Source: Desulfobacter hydrogenophilus (GTDB taxonomy: Bacteria; Desulfobacterota; Desulfobacteria; Desulfobacterales; Desulfobacteraceae). From it: 64,000 nt of DNA. Under the pieces are notes generated by a model. It saw nothing but the letters and a program-made list of their open reading frames with translations, was not told the DNA's origin and searched no databases. The position numbers were made by a program, and so were the translations under genes. Every line of letters begins with the position of its first letter. The first letter of the stretch is position 1. Location: positions 2,916,501 through 2,980,500 of the forward strand of contig NZ_CP036313.1 in assembly GCF_004319545.1 (NCBI RefSeq), in the 5' to 3' direction. Shown here piece after piece: positions 36,280 through 44,874 of this stretch.

Positions 36280-37299
36280 TTATTTCTTCGAAGTCTCCAA
36301 CGCCTTCCCCAGAACACCCGTAAATTCAGCAAAACTTTCAATATGAGGTAAATGCCCCAGGCCGGGCAATTCATATAGTTCGGCATCAGGGATAAGTTTG
36401 GTTGCAATTTTGCCCAACCGATCATAACGCCCAAGCTCATAATCTACATTTTCTTTTTTCCATTTGCGGCCTGGTCCGGTACGATCTCGTGTGCCAATAA
36501 TCAGGCTGACAGGAACAGATAAATTATTAAACTCAGTAATAACCGGTTGGGTAAAAATCATATCGTAAGTCAGGGCATTGACCCAGGCAATTTGTTCTTT
36601 GTCCGGCCCTTGCAGTTGCCCAATCATGAAATAAGTCAGCGCGGCATATTGATCATTCCATTGACCGTCATAGTAATTTTTTTGTTGATAATGCCTGATT
36701 GCCTCCGGAGTTTTTGCCAACTCGTTTTTATAAAAGAAGTCAGCATCTTTGTACTCTACGTATTTTAAGTAATTTTCTAACCCAATAGGATTAACAAGAA
36801 TCAGCTGTTGTGTAGATTGCGGATACATAAGGGCAAAGCGACTCGCTAACATTCCTCCCATTGAATGCCCCATGACAATTGACTTTTGGATTTTCAGGGA
36901 CGCCATCAAGTTTTTAGTATGATGCGCCAAAACCGAAAAAGAATATTGATAGTGCGTTGGTTTGGATGATTTGCCAAAACCGATTTGGTCGGGAATTAGT
37001 ACCCCATACCCTTTTTTGTTTAGATAAATTGCTGTGGGCGTCCAATAGTCGGCGTTGAAATTTTTTCCATGCATCAAGGTAACCACCGGTTTATTTTGCT
37101 CACCTTTTAGATAGATGTAAGCCATGCGTAACTCTTGGCGTTGAGATGTTAATGGGAAAAAGTTCACCGCAAAATCATATTTATATCTACTTAATTCAGC
37201 GTCAAAAGAAAGTTTAGTTATATTTTTATTATCTTGGGCAAAAACAAACTGAGACGCCAACAAAAGATAAACAATGCTAATCAATTTAAATTTTGACAT
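36280..37299 (-). CDS. Exported alpha/beta hydrolase
   Basis: A 339-residue protein with a signal peptide (LISIVYLLLASQFVFAQ). The core has the oxyanion loop LMHGKNFN, the nucleophile elbow GHSMGG, an acid in GTRDRTGPG and the catalytic His in GLGHLPHIE. Substrate unknown; it could be an esterase, lactonase or peptidase. The gene is noticeably more AT-rich than its neighbours and its codon choice (many AAA, ATT, TTA) differs, which suggests horizontal transfer. An inverted, unrelated gap of 72 bp separates it from the membrane protein gene. Confidence 0.85.
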   Translation of the reverse strand: MSKFKLISIVYLLLASQFVFAQDNKNITKLSFDAELSRYKYDFAVNFFPLTSQRQELRMAYIYLKGEQNKPVVTLMHGKNFNADYWTPTAIYLNKKGYGVLIPDQIGFGKSSKPTHYQYSFSVLAHHTKNLMASLKIQKSIVMGHSMGGMLASRFALMYPQSTQQLILVNPIGLENYLKYVEYKDADFFYKNELAKTPEAIRHYQQKNYYDGQWNDQYAALTYFMIGQLQGPDKEQIAWVNALTYDMIFTQPVITEFNNLSVPVSLIIGTRDRTGPGRKWKKENVDYELGRYDRLGKIATKLIPDAELYELPGLGHLPHIESFAEFTGVLGKALETSKK

Positions 37300-37346
37300 A
37301 TAATTCTCCTAATAACTGTCATGACCGACCTGGTCTTTCACCGAGG

Positions 37347-39017
37347 TCAGGCCAATGATTTGATCTGGCTGGGTTTTGGTGGAAATTCCCAGAATCCTTT
37401 AATGCCGAAGGTCTGGAACATTGATGCTAAATTACTTTTGTCCAGATGCCGCTGGAGGGAGCTTACCATGAGTGGGACCTCTTCTGCGGGATAAAGCGCT
37501 CTGATTTCCCGGGCAAGATCGTTGACCCGCATCTGTCTGATGAAAAAATCCGTTATGATTGCCGCCGGTTTTTTGCTTACAATGAACTCGAATGCCTCCT
37601 GGGGGTCTGAAAAGGTTCGAGCGCAGAATCCACATCCGTGAATGAGTCTTGAAAAAACATCCGTATAGGGGGCTGATTGATGAATCACCACAACCACCGG
37701 GCTGTCTGTCCGGATTCGATTTTCCCTGATTTGGGCAAATTTTTTGGCGGTTGAGGTCCGTTTGCGTTTTTCAAGAATGCTGATCCAGGTGTCAATAGTC
37801 CTGACCTGGGCAGACGATTTTAGATAATTTGAACTTATATATGAAAATGTATCCGAGGTCATCAACGCTTCTATGAGCCGAGGTGCGCATGTGTCCAGGA
37901 TAGTCGTGGCCACAGTTTCTCCAGTTTTGGTGCCCGATTCAATTTTTTTTCTTATTTCGGCGACCACATAATCCGAGCAGTGTGTGTCCAAAGCCCTGAT
38001 GGCTGCCATGCTCACAAAAATAGCCGGATCTGCGACCGCGGTTACAATGGGCGCTGTGGATTCAAGTTCAGGGTAATGTGACAGGGCTGTATACAAAGAA
38101 AAACGGACCGAATTTTTAAGCTCTTTTTTTTCGGTAAGGGTCAGAAGATCGCCCAACGATTCCTGGGGAATGGTCCTGGCAATAAGCCTTAACAGGTTCT
38201 CCAGCAGATCGGGTGTCTGATTTTCCAGATTGTCATGCAGGGCATCGGCCACTTCAGGTCCTTTGTCCCCAAAGTATTCAAAGGCCTTTAGACGGTCTTC
38301 AATTTGAGGAGAGACCAGCAGCTGGACATTGGGGTCCTCAGGGGCCCGGCAGGGTGGTGTCTGTTTGGGCGGTTGGAGTTGCCTGGATGGGTTTGACAGT
38401 TGAGATGGTTTTGACTTTTTCCGGGACTGGGGCATGGGAGGTACTTTTCGTTTCCCCCTTAAAAAGGCCAGTGCATCCAGAATATCGGAATCACATTTGT
38501 CGGTTTGCGCAATTTGTTCCAGTCTCTGTACAGCCTTGTCCGTGCCGATACGTTCCATGGCCGTGACCGCTTCCTGCCGCAGTTCAAGATCATCGTAAAA
38601 AATAAATTCCGCCAGATCATCAACGAGAAATTCCATGCCAAGTCGGCCTGCGGCCCGGAAAATGTCCTTGAGCAGATCCTTGTCGGTCGCCTTGCTCAGA
38701 ATATGTTTGATTAAATGGGTGATGGGGCCGGGACGGTCCGGGTTGGTGTGGTTGATCAGGATCATGGAAAATTTAAAATTGATATGTGCCCTGTCCATGA
38801 TGAGTTGATACAGACGTGGGTGAAGGGGATGGGTGGGCCCCATGGTGTTCATAAGAAAAAATAAAATATTATAGGCAACATCGTCCGGCGCCAGGGCAAG
38901 CGGTTCAATTATAGCCTGATATTGGTCTTCATCAAGGGTTAAAGTCTGTAGCAGGGTCTCTGAATTTATTTCCCCTGTGTTGATAATCCTTTCAAATTCC
39001 GAAATAAATGACGCCAT
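37347..39017 (-). CDS. HEAT-repeat protein with a degenerate C-terminal receiver domain
   Basis: A 556-residue soluble protein. Two blocks of HEAT-like helical repeats (about 80-200 and 250-420: ELRQEAVTAMERIG, AAIRALDTH) flank a Pro/Lys-rich linker. The last 120 residues resemble a CheY-like receiver: hydrophobic strand VVVVIHQSAP (the usual acidic pair is missing), a possible phospho-acceptor in AAIITDFFIRQM, and a Lys in FPPKPS. It may be a scaffold or sensor rather than a classical regulator. The gene is 9 bp downstream of galE on the same strand. Confidence 0.7.
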   Translation of the reverse strand: MASFISEFERIINTGEINSETLLQTLTLDEDQYQAIIEPLALAPDDVAYNILFFLMNTMGPTHPLHPRLYQLIMDRAHINFKFSMILINHTNPDRPGPITHLIKHILSKATDKDLLKDIFRAAGRLGMEFLVDDLAEFIFYDDLELRQEAVTAMERIGTDKAVQRLEQIAQTDKCDSDILDALAFLRGKRKVPPMPQSRKKSKPSQLSNPSRQLQPPKQTPPCRAPEDPNVQLLVSPQIEDRLKAFEYFGDKGPEVADALHDNLENQTPDLLENLLRLIARTIPQESLGDLLTLTEKKELKNSVRFSLYTALSHYPELESTAPIVTAVADPAIFVSMAAIRALDTHCSDYVVAEIRKKIESGTKTGETVATTILDTCAPRLIEALMTSDTFSYISSNYLKSSAQVRTIDTWISILEKRKRTSTAKKFAQIRENRIRTDSPVVVVIHQSAPYTDVFSRLIHGCGFCARTFSDPQEAFEFIVSKKPAAIITDFFIRQMRVNDLAREIRALYPAEEVPLMVSSLQRHLDKSNLASMFQTFGIKGFWEFPPKPSQIKSLA

Positions 39018-39026
39018 ACATTCTCC

Positions 39027-40043
39027 CTATGAATCATACCCTTTGGGATTTTTTTGCTGCCAGTGCCATGCATCTTTGCACATATCTTCAATGTCCAGGG
39101 TGGCTTCCCAGCCAAGCTCGCGCCCGGCTTTAGACGGGTCTGCCCAGCATGCGGCAATGTCGCCCGGTCTGCGGGGAACAATTTCGTAGGGGATCTTGTG
39201 TCCGCAGGCTTTTTCAAATCCTTTGATCATCTCAATTACGGAATATCCCCGGCCGGTGCCAAGGTTGTAAATACCTACACCTGGGGTTTCCATGAGTCTT
39301 TGAAGGCAGCAGATATGTCCTTTGGCAAGGTCGGTGACATGGATGAAATCCCGGACCCCTGTTCCGTCCGGGGTATCGTAATCATCGCCGAAAACATTGA
39401 CCCGGGGCAGCTGTCCTATGGCCACCCGGGCTACATAAGGCATCAGGTTGTTGGGAATGTCCCTGGGATCTTCGCCAATATCTCCGGATGGATGTGCCCC
39501 CACCGGGTTGAAATATCGCAACAGGGTAATGTGCCATTTGGGGTCGGCTGTATAAAGATCGGACAGGATTTCTTCGATCATCAGTTTGGTTCTGCCGTAG
39601 GGGTTGGTGACGGACAACGGAAAATCTTCGGTGATGGGCAGGCGGGCCGGGTTGCCGTAAACCGTGGCAGATGATGAAAATACAATGGCGGTAACACCTG
39701 CTTTTTCCATGGCTGCCATCAGGTTCAACGTGCCGGTGATATTGTTGTGGTAATAGCGCAGGGGCTGTGAAACCGATTCGCCCACAGCTTTAAGCCCTGC
39801 AAAGTGGATCACGGCCTCAATATTTTTATGGGCTTTGAACACTGCATGGGTGCCGGCTTCATCCAGCAAGTCCGTTTTGAAAAACGCAAGGTCTTTTCCC
39901 GTAATGTTTCTAACCCGGTCAAGGGCCTTGGCGGACGAGTTGACAAGATTATCCAGTACGACCACTTCGTGGCCTTGGTTAAGCAGTTCGACGCAGGTAT
40001 GGCTACCGATATATCCGGCTCCGCCAGTGACAAGAATTTTCAT
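39027..40043 (-). CDS. galE: UDP-glucose 4-epimerase GalE
   Basis: A 338-residue short-chain dehydrogenase: NAD motif TGGAGYIGS at the N-terminus, Ser/Thr and Tyr of the catalytic site in SSSATVYG and NPYGRTK, and the GalE-specific segments RYFNPVGAHPSG and DGTGVRDFIHV. It interconverts UDP-glucose and UDP-galactose, feeding LPS or EPS synthesis. The start overlaps the stop of the preceding U32-like gene by 4 bp. Length and motifs fit the standard enzyme. Confidence 0.95.
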   Translation of the reverse strand: MKILVTGGAGYIGSHTCVELLNQGHEVVVLDNLVNSSAKALDRVRNITGKDLAFFKTDLLDEAGTHAVFKAHKNIEAVIHFAGLKAVGESVSQPLRYYHNNITGTLNLMAAMEKAGVTAIVFSSSATVYGNPARLPITEDFPLSVTNPYGRTKLMIEEILSDLYTADPKWHITLLRYFNPVGAHPSGDIGEDPRDIPNNLMPYVARVAIGQLPRVNVFGDDYDTPDGTGVRDFIHVTDLAKGHICCLQRLMETPGVGIYNLGTGRGYSVIEMIKGFEKACGHKIPYEIVPRRPGDIAACWADPSKAGRELGWEATLDIEDMCKDAWHWQQKNPKGYDS

Positions 40044-41131
40044 TTGAATTCCTTGTAAGATTTGAAAGTTATCGCTTTTTTCCAGGATGCCTTGTTGAAT
40101 ATTTCAGAACATATTTTACATGTTTCGCACACTTTTGTACAGGAGGTAAGGGGGGTGAAAAACTGCCTCCCCAGACGGGAATTGTCTATGTGGCATTGCC
40201 GGGCAAGTGTTTCCGGTGTATCCATTAGATCAAGAAGGTTGCCGTTAAAAGACTCTTCAATATAAGCACTGATGCACCTTTTTAAAAACCGCACGCCCCG
40301 GGTACGGCCGCAAAGCTTTATCCCGTCGGCAACACCCTGATAGTGGTGAATGTCTTCGGGCCGGATAAAAGGGGATTTAAGAAACGCGTGGGGTTGAACG
40401 TTAAAATAGGCCTGGCACCCCAGATCTTGATTCATTCGAAATGTGGCTTCCCTGGCAAGTCCGGTATTGGAAAGGGCAATATGGGCATCGTGGGTGAGTT
40501 TGAACGGGCATTGGTAAATGCAGCCTTCATTGGCCAAAAGTTCAATGCGTATGTTCGGGTCGTACGCTTTGACTGACTTTGACAGGAAGGTCAGTTTTTC
40601 GGGGTTTCTGTTTAAGGCGCGGTCAGGCACAATGCGACTCGGCTCTTTAAACCGGGAAAGGGTAAGCAGATCAAAAAAAGAGAAGAATTTTTCAGGGCTG
40701 TCCAGCATGGCGTTTATTCCCGGTATCGCTTCAAGGCGAGGGACGATTTCATGTCCGGTTTGGTCAAGGGCGCGCAAAAGATACATATCTGAAAGCACAA
40801 TGCCTTTTATGCCGACGGTATTGTCAAGGTGCGCAATATCATCGAGTATGCCGGATAAAATAGTGTTGTCCGCATATACATGGGGGGGCATGAAGCGGGT
40901 GTTCATTAAAATATATTTGTCAACCGCTTTTAAGCCGGACAGGGTGGCGCATAGATCCTGGGTCCCGGAGGTAAGATTGTCACCGATTCGTACCCTTGCA
41001 TCGGTGACAGGCCCTGAAGGCAATGGAAAATATATGGATGAAAGGCTTGATGCGTGTCTGATGAGAAATTGAGCATAGCCTTCGTCCGGAACAAAGGGAA
41101 CAGATAGTTTCATAAATAAATCGAAGTCCAA
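40040..41131 (-). CDS. U32-peptidase-like TIM-barrel protein, Cys-rich C-terminus
   Basis: A 363-residue protein. Its middle shows LLANEGCIYQCPFKLTHD, a Cys pattern similar to that of the U32 peptidase/UbiU-UbiV family, whose members coordinate a 4Fe-4S cluster. The C-terminal end has CTKVCETCKIC, four closely spaced cysteines that could hold a cluster. No classical U32 peptidase signature is complete, so peptidase activity is doubtful and the assignment is tentative. It is coupled by overlap with galE, so the two should be co-expressed. Confidence 0.5.
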   Translation of the reverse strand: MDFDLFMKLSVPFVPDEGYAQFLIRHASSLSSIYFPLPSGPVTDARVRIGDNLTSGTQDLCATLSGLKAVDKYILMNTRFMPPHVYADNTILSGILDDIAHLDNTVGIKGIVLSDMYLLRALDQTGHEIVPRLEAIPGINAMLDSPEKFFSFFDLLTLSRFKEPSRIVPDRALNRNPEKLTFLSKSVKAYDPNIRIELLANEGCIYQCPFKLTHDAHIALSNTGLAREATFRMNQDLGCQAYFNVQPHAFLKSPFIRPEDIHHYQGVADGIKLCGRTRGVRFLKRCISAYIEESFNGNLLDLMDTPETLARQCHIDNSRLGRQFFTPLTSCTKVCETCKICSEIFNKASWKKAITFKSYKEFK

Positions 41132-41190
41132 AGCAAAGGTGACAAAACTTTAATATGTTACAAATGCATCAAAAAGGCAAGATCAAGATA

Positions 41191-41218
41191 TTGACACACA
41201 ATAATGCATGGTTAAACT
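41191..41218 (+). promoter_or_regulatory. Sigma-70 promoter of the selenoprotein gene
   Basis: TTGACA (41191-41196) is a perfect -35 box. TAAACT (41213-41218) follows after 16 bp and matches four of six -10 positions. About 55 bp lie between it and the ATG, with AAAAGGAG as ribosome-binding site. Confidence 0.55.
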
Positions 41219-41277
41219 TTAATTTAATCCCGGGCGAAAGTCTGGAATCCATACACTGAATAAAAGGAGTGTTTTTA

Positions 41278-41592
41278 ATGATTGAACTTACAGATGCTGC
41301 AAAAACGCAGATCGACAATTATTTCCAGGGGAATGAACCCTCCCCCATCCGGATTTTTCTTAACTCTGGTGGCTGAGCGGGTCCGTCTTTAGCAATGGCT
41401 CTGGATGAGCCTAAAGACAGCGACGACCTCTTTGACGTTAAAGGGCTTAAATTTGTGGTAGACAAAGAGTTTATGGAAAAAGCACAACAGATTAATATTG
41501 ATTTTAACGGTATGGGCTTTAGCCTTGATTCCGGTATTGACCTGGGCCAGGGCGGTAACTGCGGGGGATGCTCAGGCGGATCCTGCGGATAG
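41278..41592 (+). CDS. HesB/IscA-like selenoprotein (in-frame UGA = Sec33)
   Basis: The frame from ATG 41278 is continuous through a TGA at 41374-41376 to the TAG at 41590-41592, giving 104 residues with selenocysteine at position 33. The context NSGG-U-AGPSLAMALDEP is the HesB-like selenoprotein motif, where U replaces the Cys of the A-type iron-sulfur family; the downstream part continues with normal coding to a Cys/Gly-rich tail (GGNCGGCSGGSCG). A strong promoter and RBS precede it, a SECIS-like hairpin sits just after the UGA and a terminator follows. A role in redox or metal-cluster chemistry is inferred. A gene finder would report only the piece from 41395. Confidence 0.92.
41385..41418 (+). 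promoter_or_regulatory. Bacterial SECIS element
   Basis: Directly after the UGA, GTCTTTA (41385-41391) pairs with TAAAGAC (41412-41418) and GGCTC (41397-41401) with GAGCC (41407-41411), leaving a 5-nt bulge and the apical loop TGGAT. The loop lies 25-30 nt from the UGA, within the distance expected for SelB-binding bacterial SECIS hairpins, and carries the GG of such loops. Confidence 0.82.
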
Positions 41593-41618
41593 ACCGGCTC
41601 AACCTGTGACTGTTATTG

Positions 41619-41658
41619 AAAAGGCGTCTTTGCATGAAAAAAGCAAAAGACGCCTTTT
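41619..41658 (+). terminator. Terminator of the selenoprotein gene
   Basis: AAAAGGCGTCTT (41619-41630) pairs perfectly with AAGACGCCTTTT (41647-41658) over a 16-nt loop, and the right arm runs into T-rich sequence (41655-41666). It lies 27 bp past the stop codon. Confidence 0.85.
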
Positions 41659-41692
41659 TACTTTTTCTAAAAAGAAAATCGTTCGTAATTTT

Positions 41693-41788
41693 TTTTATAT
41701 GAAAGTTCCAATAAGTTACTGAATTACTTTCATGCTTTGTTGTGGGTTGAACCTCGGTATTGATAGACCAAGTCAGCCCATGGCTGTT
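41693..41788 (+). repeat. 96-bp intergenic repeat, copy B
   Basis: Identical over 96 bp to 45414-45509. It contains GAAAGT...ACTTTC in inverted orientation, the words TTTGTTGTGGGTTGA and a small palindrome CAGCCCATGGCTG near its end. It stands next to a divergent copy (41799-41879), in tandem, beyond the stop of lutC on the minus strand. Confidence 0.9.
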
Positions 41789-41798
41789 TATATGAAAT

Positions 41799-41879
41799 AA
41801 CCACCAACTACTTGAATCCTTTCATCGTTTGTTGTGGGCACGATGACGAACGTTCAAGGCGGCCTATGGCCGTTATTCA
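41799..41879 (+). repeat. Intergenic repeat family, divergent copy C
   Basis: Aligns in the same order with copies B and D (ACTTGAAT, CTTTCAT, TTTGTTGTGGG, GGCCTATGGCC then GTTA) but with many substitutions. Read on the minus strand it begins at the stop codon of lutC, so the family is placed directly behind this gene. Confidence 0.65.
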
Positions 41880-42667
41880 GTAATTACATAGAGATAAAGG
41901 GCCCGGGGACCATGGGCGCCGTGTACCATGACCAGTTCAATGTCCGCGGTTTTGCTGGGACCCGAGATCATGGTCATGTGGTGGGGAAGCACTCCGGGGT
42001 CCCTTGTGTCCGGATCATATTTAAGCAGGGTATAAAGTTCTTTTAAATTGGTAAGTATCTGTTCTTTTCTAATCACTGCCACATGGATGGCGGGCAGCAA
42101 TGAGACGGCCCGGGCCTCTTTGGGCCTGGATCTCATGACCAGCGTGGCCGTGTCTGCCAGGCAGAAATCAGCCGAGGTTACACCGATATAGGAATCAATC
42201 ATTTGTTGCCGCACCCGTTCCTTAGCCTTGGATCTTTTGATGTTATCCATGCCTGCGCTGTCGAAAACCGCCGTGTGAACCGGCACGTTCTGGCCTTTTA
42301 ATGCGGTTTTAAGATCCAGGGCATTGACCAGGGGATGATCCCACTGGACCACACTTTTTTTTGTGCCCCATTCCGGCTCCGTCTCTTTCACCAGTTCGAC
42401 AATGGCTTTTGACACCTGGGCTTCATCCTTTACCGGAATGACATTGAGCTTCAATGGTACCGCCTCCCGGCAAAGATGATCTATCAGACCCATGTAATCT
42501 TTACCTTGGCGGGATTTTATTGTTTCCACAATGCCAGTCTGTTCCGGATTCGGGTCATTAGGGGATGTAAAAATTTGTGCAGCACGTTTTTCAGCATTAT
42601 CCTGTTTAATGCCTAACGCTGCCCGAAGGGTTGCCATAAATTGAGTTTCATTGGTATTGGCTTGCAT
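41873..42667 (-). CDS. lutC: Lactate utilization protein LutC/LldG
   Basis: A 264-residue LUD-domain protein (also called DUF162), with the conserved C-terminal segment SADFCLADTATLVMRS and HMTMISGPSKTADIE. LutC/LldG is one of three subunits of the iron-sulfur L-lactate dehydrogenase complex LutABC, which oxidises lactate to pyruvate in the cytoplasm. It is the last gene of the marR-lutABC operon, 13 bp behind lutB. Confidence 0.9.
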   Translation of the reverse strand: MQANTNETQFMATLRAALGIKQDNAEKRAAQIFTSPNDPNPEQTGIVETIKSRQGKDYMGLIDHLCREAVPLKLNVIPVKDEAQVSKAIVELVKETEPEWGTKKSVVQWDHPLVNALDLKTALKGQNVPVHTAVFDSAGMDNIKRSKAKERVRQQMIDSYIGVTSADFCLADTATLVMRSRPKEARAVSLLPAIHVAVIRKEQILTNLKELYTLLKYDPDTRDPGVLPHHMTMISGPSKTADIELVMVHGAHGPRALYLYVITE

Positions 42668-42680
42668 AAATTTTAGGTCC

Positions 42681-44129
42681 TCAACGATCTGCCTTTTGGG
42701 CGTTTAGCTTTTTAAACCGTTTTCGGAAAGGGGTTTGGGAAAGCGGTTGTATATCCCTGGATTTAGTCCAGCCCGCACCGGGTCCCGGCATTTTGGTAAT
42801 CATGCCCTTGGATGTGGGAAATATTTTCTGGCCCAGGGCAAAGGTTGTAAGCACGGCGCGGTACAGGGCAGGGTGCCCGGCCAGAAGCGCCCACGCCTGG
42901 TGGATGGTTTTTTCCACAACGCTGACCGGTTTGGTCTCCCACTGGTCATCTCCGTATGCCAGCCGGTACCGCAATTCAAGCAGCATCCGGGGCAAATCAA
43001 TGTTCACCGAGCAGGCCTGCTTGCAGGCACCGCATAATGATTCTCCCAGGCAAAGGTCTTTTGCCTGGTTCATGCCCTCCATCAGCGGTGTGAGCACCGC
43101 TCCGATGGGACCGCAATAGGTTGAGTCATAGGCATGACCGCCGATTTTACCGTAAACCGGGCAGGCGTTGAGACAGGCCGAACAGCGGATACAGCACAAA
43201 ATTTCCCTGAATTTGGGATCTGCAAGGATACGGCTTCTGCCGTTGTCCAGAATAACCAGGTGAAATTCTTCGGGACCGTCGGGAAATTCCGGTCCGCCCG
43301 GTCCGCCGATGTAGGAGACGTACCCGCCCAGTTTTTGGGCCGCCGCTCCCCTGGACAGAAGGCGGAACAGGATGTCGTGGTCCTCGAGATTGGGCACCAC
43401 CCGCTCCATACCCATGATGGCCACATGTACTTTGGGCAGGGTGGTGGACATGCGGATATTGCCTTCGTTGGATACCACGGTCATATGGCCGGTTTCCGCA
43501 CAGGCCAGGTTGCAGCCGGAAATTCCCATATCTGCGGTGAGGAACTTTTCACGCAGGGCTTTTCTGGCGATCCGGGTCAGTTCTGGCGGATCTTCAGTAT
43601 AGGGAACCCCCAGTTTTTGTTCAAACAGCCTACCTACCTGCTGCCGGGTTTTATGGGCCGCCGGGGCAATGATGTGGGAGGGTTTTTCTCCGGCAAGCTG
43701 CACGATGTATTCGCCCAGGTCGGTTTCGTTGACTTCAATGCCCTTTGCTTCAAAGGCAGGATTCAGGCCGATTTCCTCTGTGACCATGGACTTGCCCTTG
43801 ACCACCTGTTTGACATGGTGCTGTTGGGCTACTTTAAGACAGTAGTCCACGGCTTGCTTATCTGTCCGGGCAAAATAAACTTTTCCGCCGTTATCCCGGA
43901 CTTTGGCAGCTAACCGGGTCAGCACAACATCCAGGTTGTTGATGGTTTTTTCCCGGATTTCATGGGCTTTAAGGCGCAGGGGCGGGCCTTCGTCCAGGTT
44001 CTGGTAGGAAAGCGCCGTGGCCTTACCCAGGCCCGACTGAATTTTATTTAAAGCACTTTGCAGGATTTCATCTTTGATGGCTAACGCGGAATTTTGTACA
44101 TATTTTTTTGTGGCTGTATCGTGGTTCAT
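42681..44129 (-). CDS. lutB: Lactate utilization iron-sulfur protein LutB/LldF
   Basis: About 482 residues. The N-terminal LUD domain contains TGHMTVVSNEGN. Two ferredoxin-like 4Fe-4S sites follow: CIRCSACLNACPVYG and CGACKQACSVNID, with YCGPIGAVLTP in between. This is the electron-transferring subunit of the lactate oxidation complex. The ORF runs on upstream to 44228, but the ATG at 44129 overlaps the stop of lutA (ATGA), so that is the start. Confidence 0.93.
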   Translation of the reverse strand: MNHDTATKKYVQNSALAIKDEILQSALNKIQSGLGKATALSYQNLDEGPPLRLKAHEIREKTINNLDVVLTRLAAKVRDNGGKVYFARTDKQAVDYCLKVAQQHHVKQVVKGKSMVTEEIGLNPAFEAKGIEVNETDLGEYIVQLAGEKPSHIIAPAAHKTRQQVGRLFEQKLGVPYTEDPPELTRIARKALREKFLTADMGISGCNLACAETGHMTVVSNEGNIRMSTTLPKVHVAIMGMERVVPNLEDHDILFRLLSRGAAAQKLGGYVSYIGGPGGPEFPDGPEEFHLVILDNGRSRILADPKFREILCCIRCSACLNACPVYGKIGGHAYDSTYCGPIGAVLTPLMEGMNQAKDLCLGESLCGACKQACSVNIDLPRMLLELRYRLAYGDDQWETKPVSVVEKTIHQAWALLAGHPALYRAVLTTFALGQKIFPTSKGMITKMPGPGAGWTKSRDIQPLSQTPFRKRFKKLNAQKADR

Positions 44130-44863
44130 ACCGCACCTGCCTTTTGGCCTGCCAGAAGCTGGGCAATGTGCATCACCCTGACATTGAGGTTGTGACGGTT
44201 CAGATACCCCTTGATGTTCATCAGGCATCCCATATCACAGCCCACCACGGCATCGGCTCCAGAATCAAGAATGTTTTTTACCTTTTCTTTGACCATGGCC
44301 GTAGAGATATCCGGGTATTTGGTTGAAAATGCACCCCCAAAGCCGCAGCATGTGTCCGAATCCTTCATCTCCACAAATGTGGCGCCCTTGACCTGGTTGA
44401 TCAAGGCCCGGGGCTGAGCTGCCACGCCAAGATAACGTTTCAGGTGGCAGGAGTCATGGTAGGTGATGGTCCCGTCATAATAGGCGTCTGTGTTTTCGAT
44501 CTTGAGCACGTCAATCAGGTACTCGGTGAGTTCAAAGGTCCTTTTTCCCACATCAATGGCCCGGTTTTTCCACGCCGGCTCATTTTCAAACAGTTCGGGA
44601 TAGTGATGCCGGACCATGGAAACGCAGGAACCTGACGGACAAACAATGGTTTCAGCATCTTCAAAGGTCTCAATATAATGCTTTGCCGCCTTTGCCGCTT
44701 CTTTCCGGTATCCGGAGTTGAACGAGGGCTGTCCGCAGCAGGTCTGATTTTCCGGGTAGTCCATGGTAATGTCAAGACGCTGGAACAGCTTGACCATGGC
44801 CTCTCCGACTTCCGGGTACATGCCATCCACGATGCACTGGATGAACAGGGTTGCATGTGTCAT
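44126..44863 (-). CDS. lutA: Lactate utilization protein LutA/LldE
   Basis: A 245-residue protein with two CCG domains, each with the heterodisulfide-reductase-like cysteine motif: CCGQPSFNSG and CCGFGGAFS. Further cysteines in CPSGSCVSM and CDMGCLMN fit metal/cluster binding. This is the third subunit of LutABC. The start is 11 bp after the marR stop, and the gene overlaps lutB, so all are in one operon. Confidence 0.93.
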   Translation of the reverse strand: MTHATLFIQCIVDGMYPEVGEAMVKLFQRLDITMDYPENQTCCGQPSFNSGYRKEAAKAAKHYIETFEDAETIVCPSGSCVSMVRHHYPELFENEPAWKNRAIDVGKRTFELTEYLIDVLKIENTDAYYDGTITYHDSCHLKRYLGVAAQPRALINQVKGATFVEMKDSDTCCGFGGAFSTKYPDISTAMVKEKVKNILDSGADAVVGCDMGCLMNIKGYLNRHNLNVRVMHIAQLLAGQKAGAV

Positions 44864-44874
44864 TGAATTAATTC

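Noticed and set aside
39054..39674. 206-aa plus-strand ORF opposite galE
   Set aside because: Shadow frame of the well-supported epimerase gene; no motif.
41374..41376. Possible nonsense mutation or frameshift in the HesB-like gene
   Set aside because: The TGA sits exactly at the Sec position of the family, the frame is intact on both sides and a SECIS hairpin follows.
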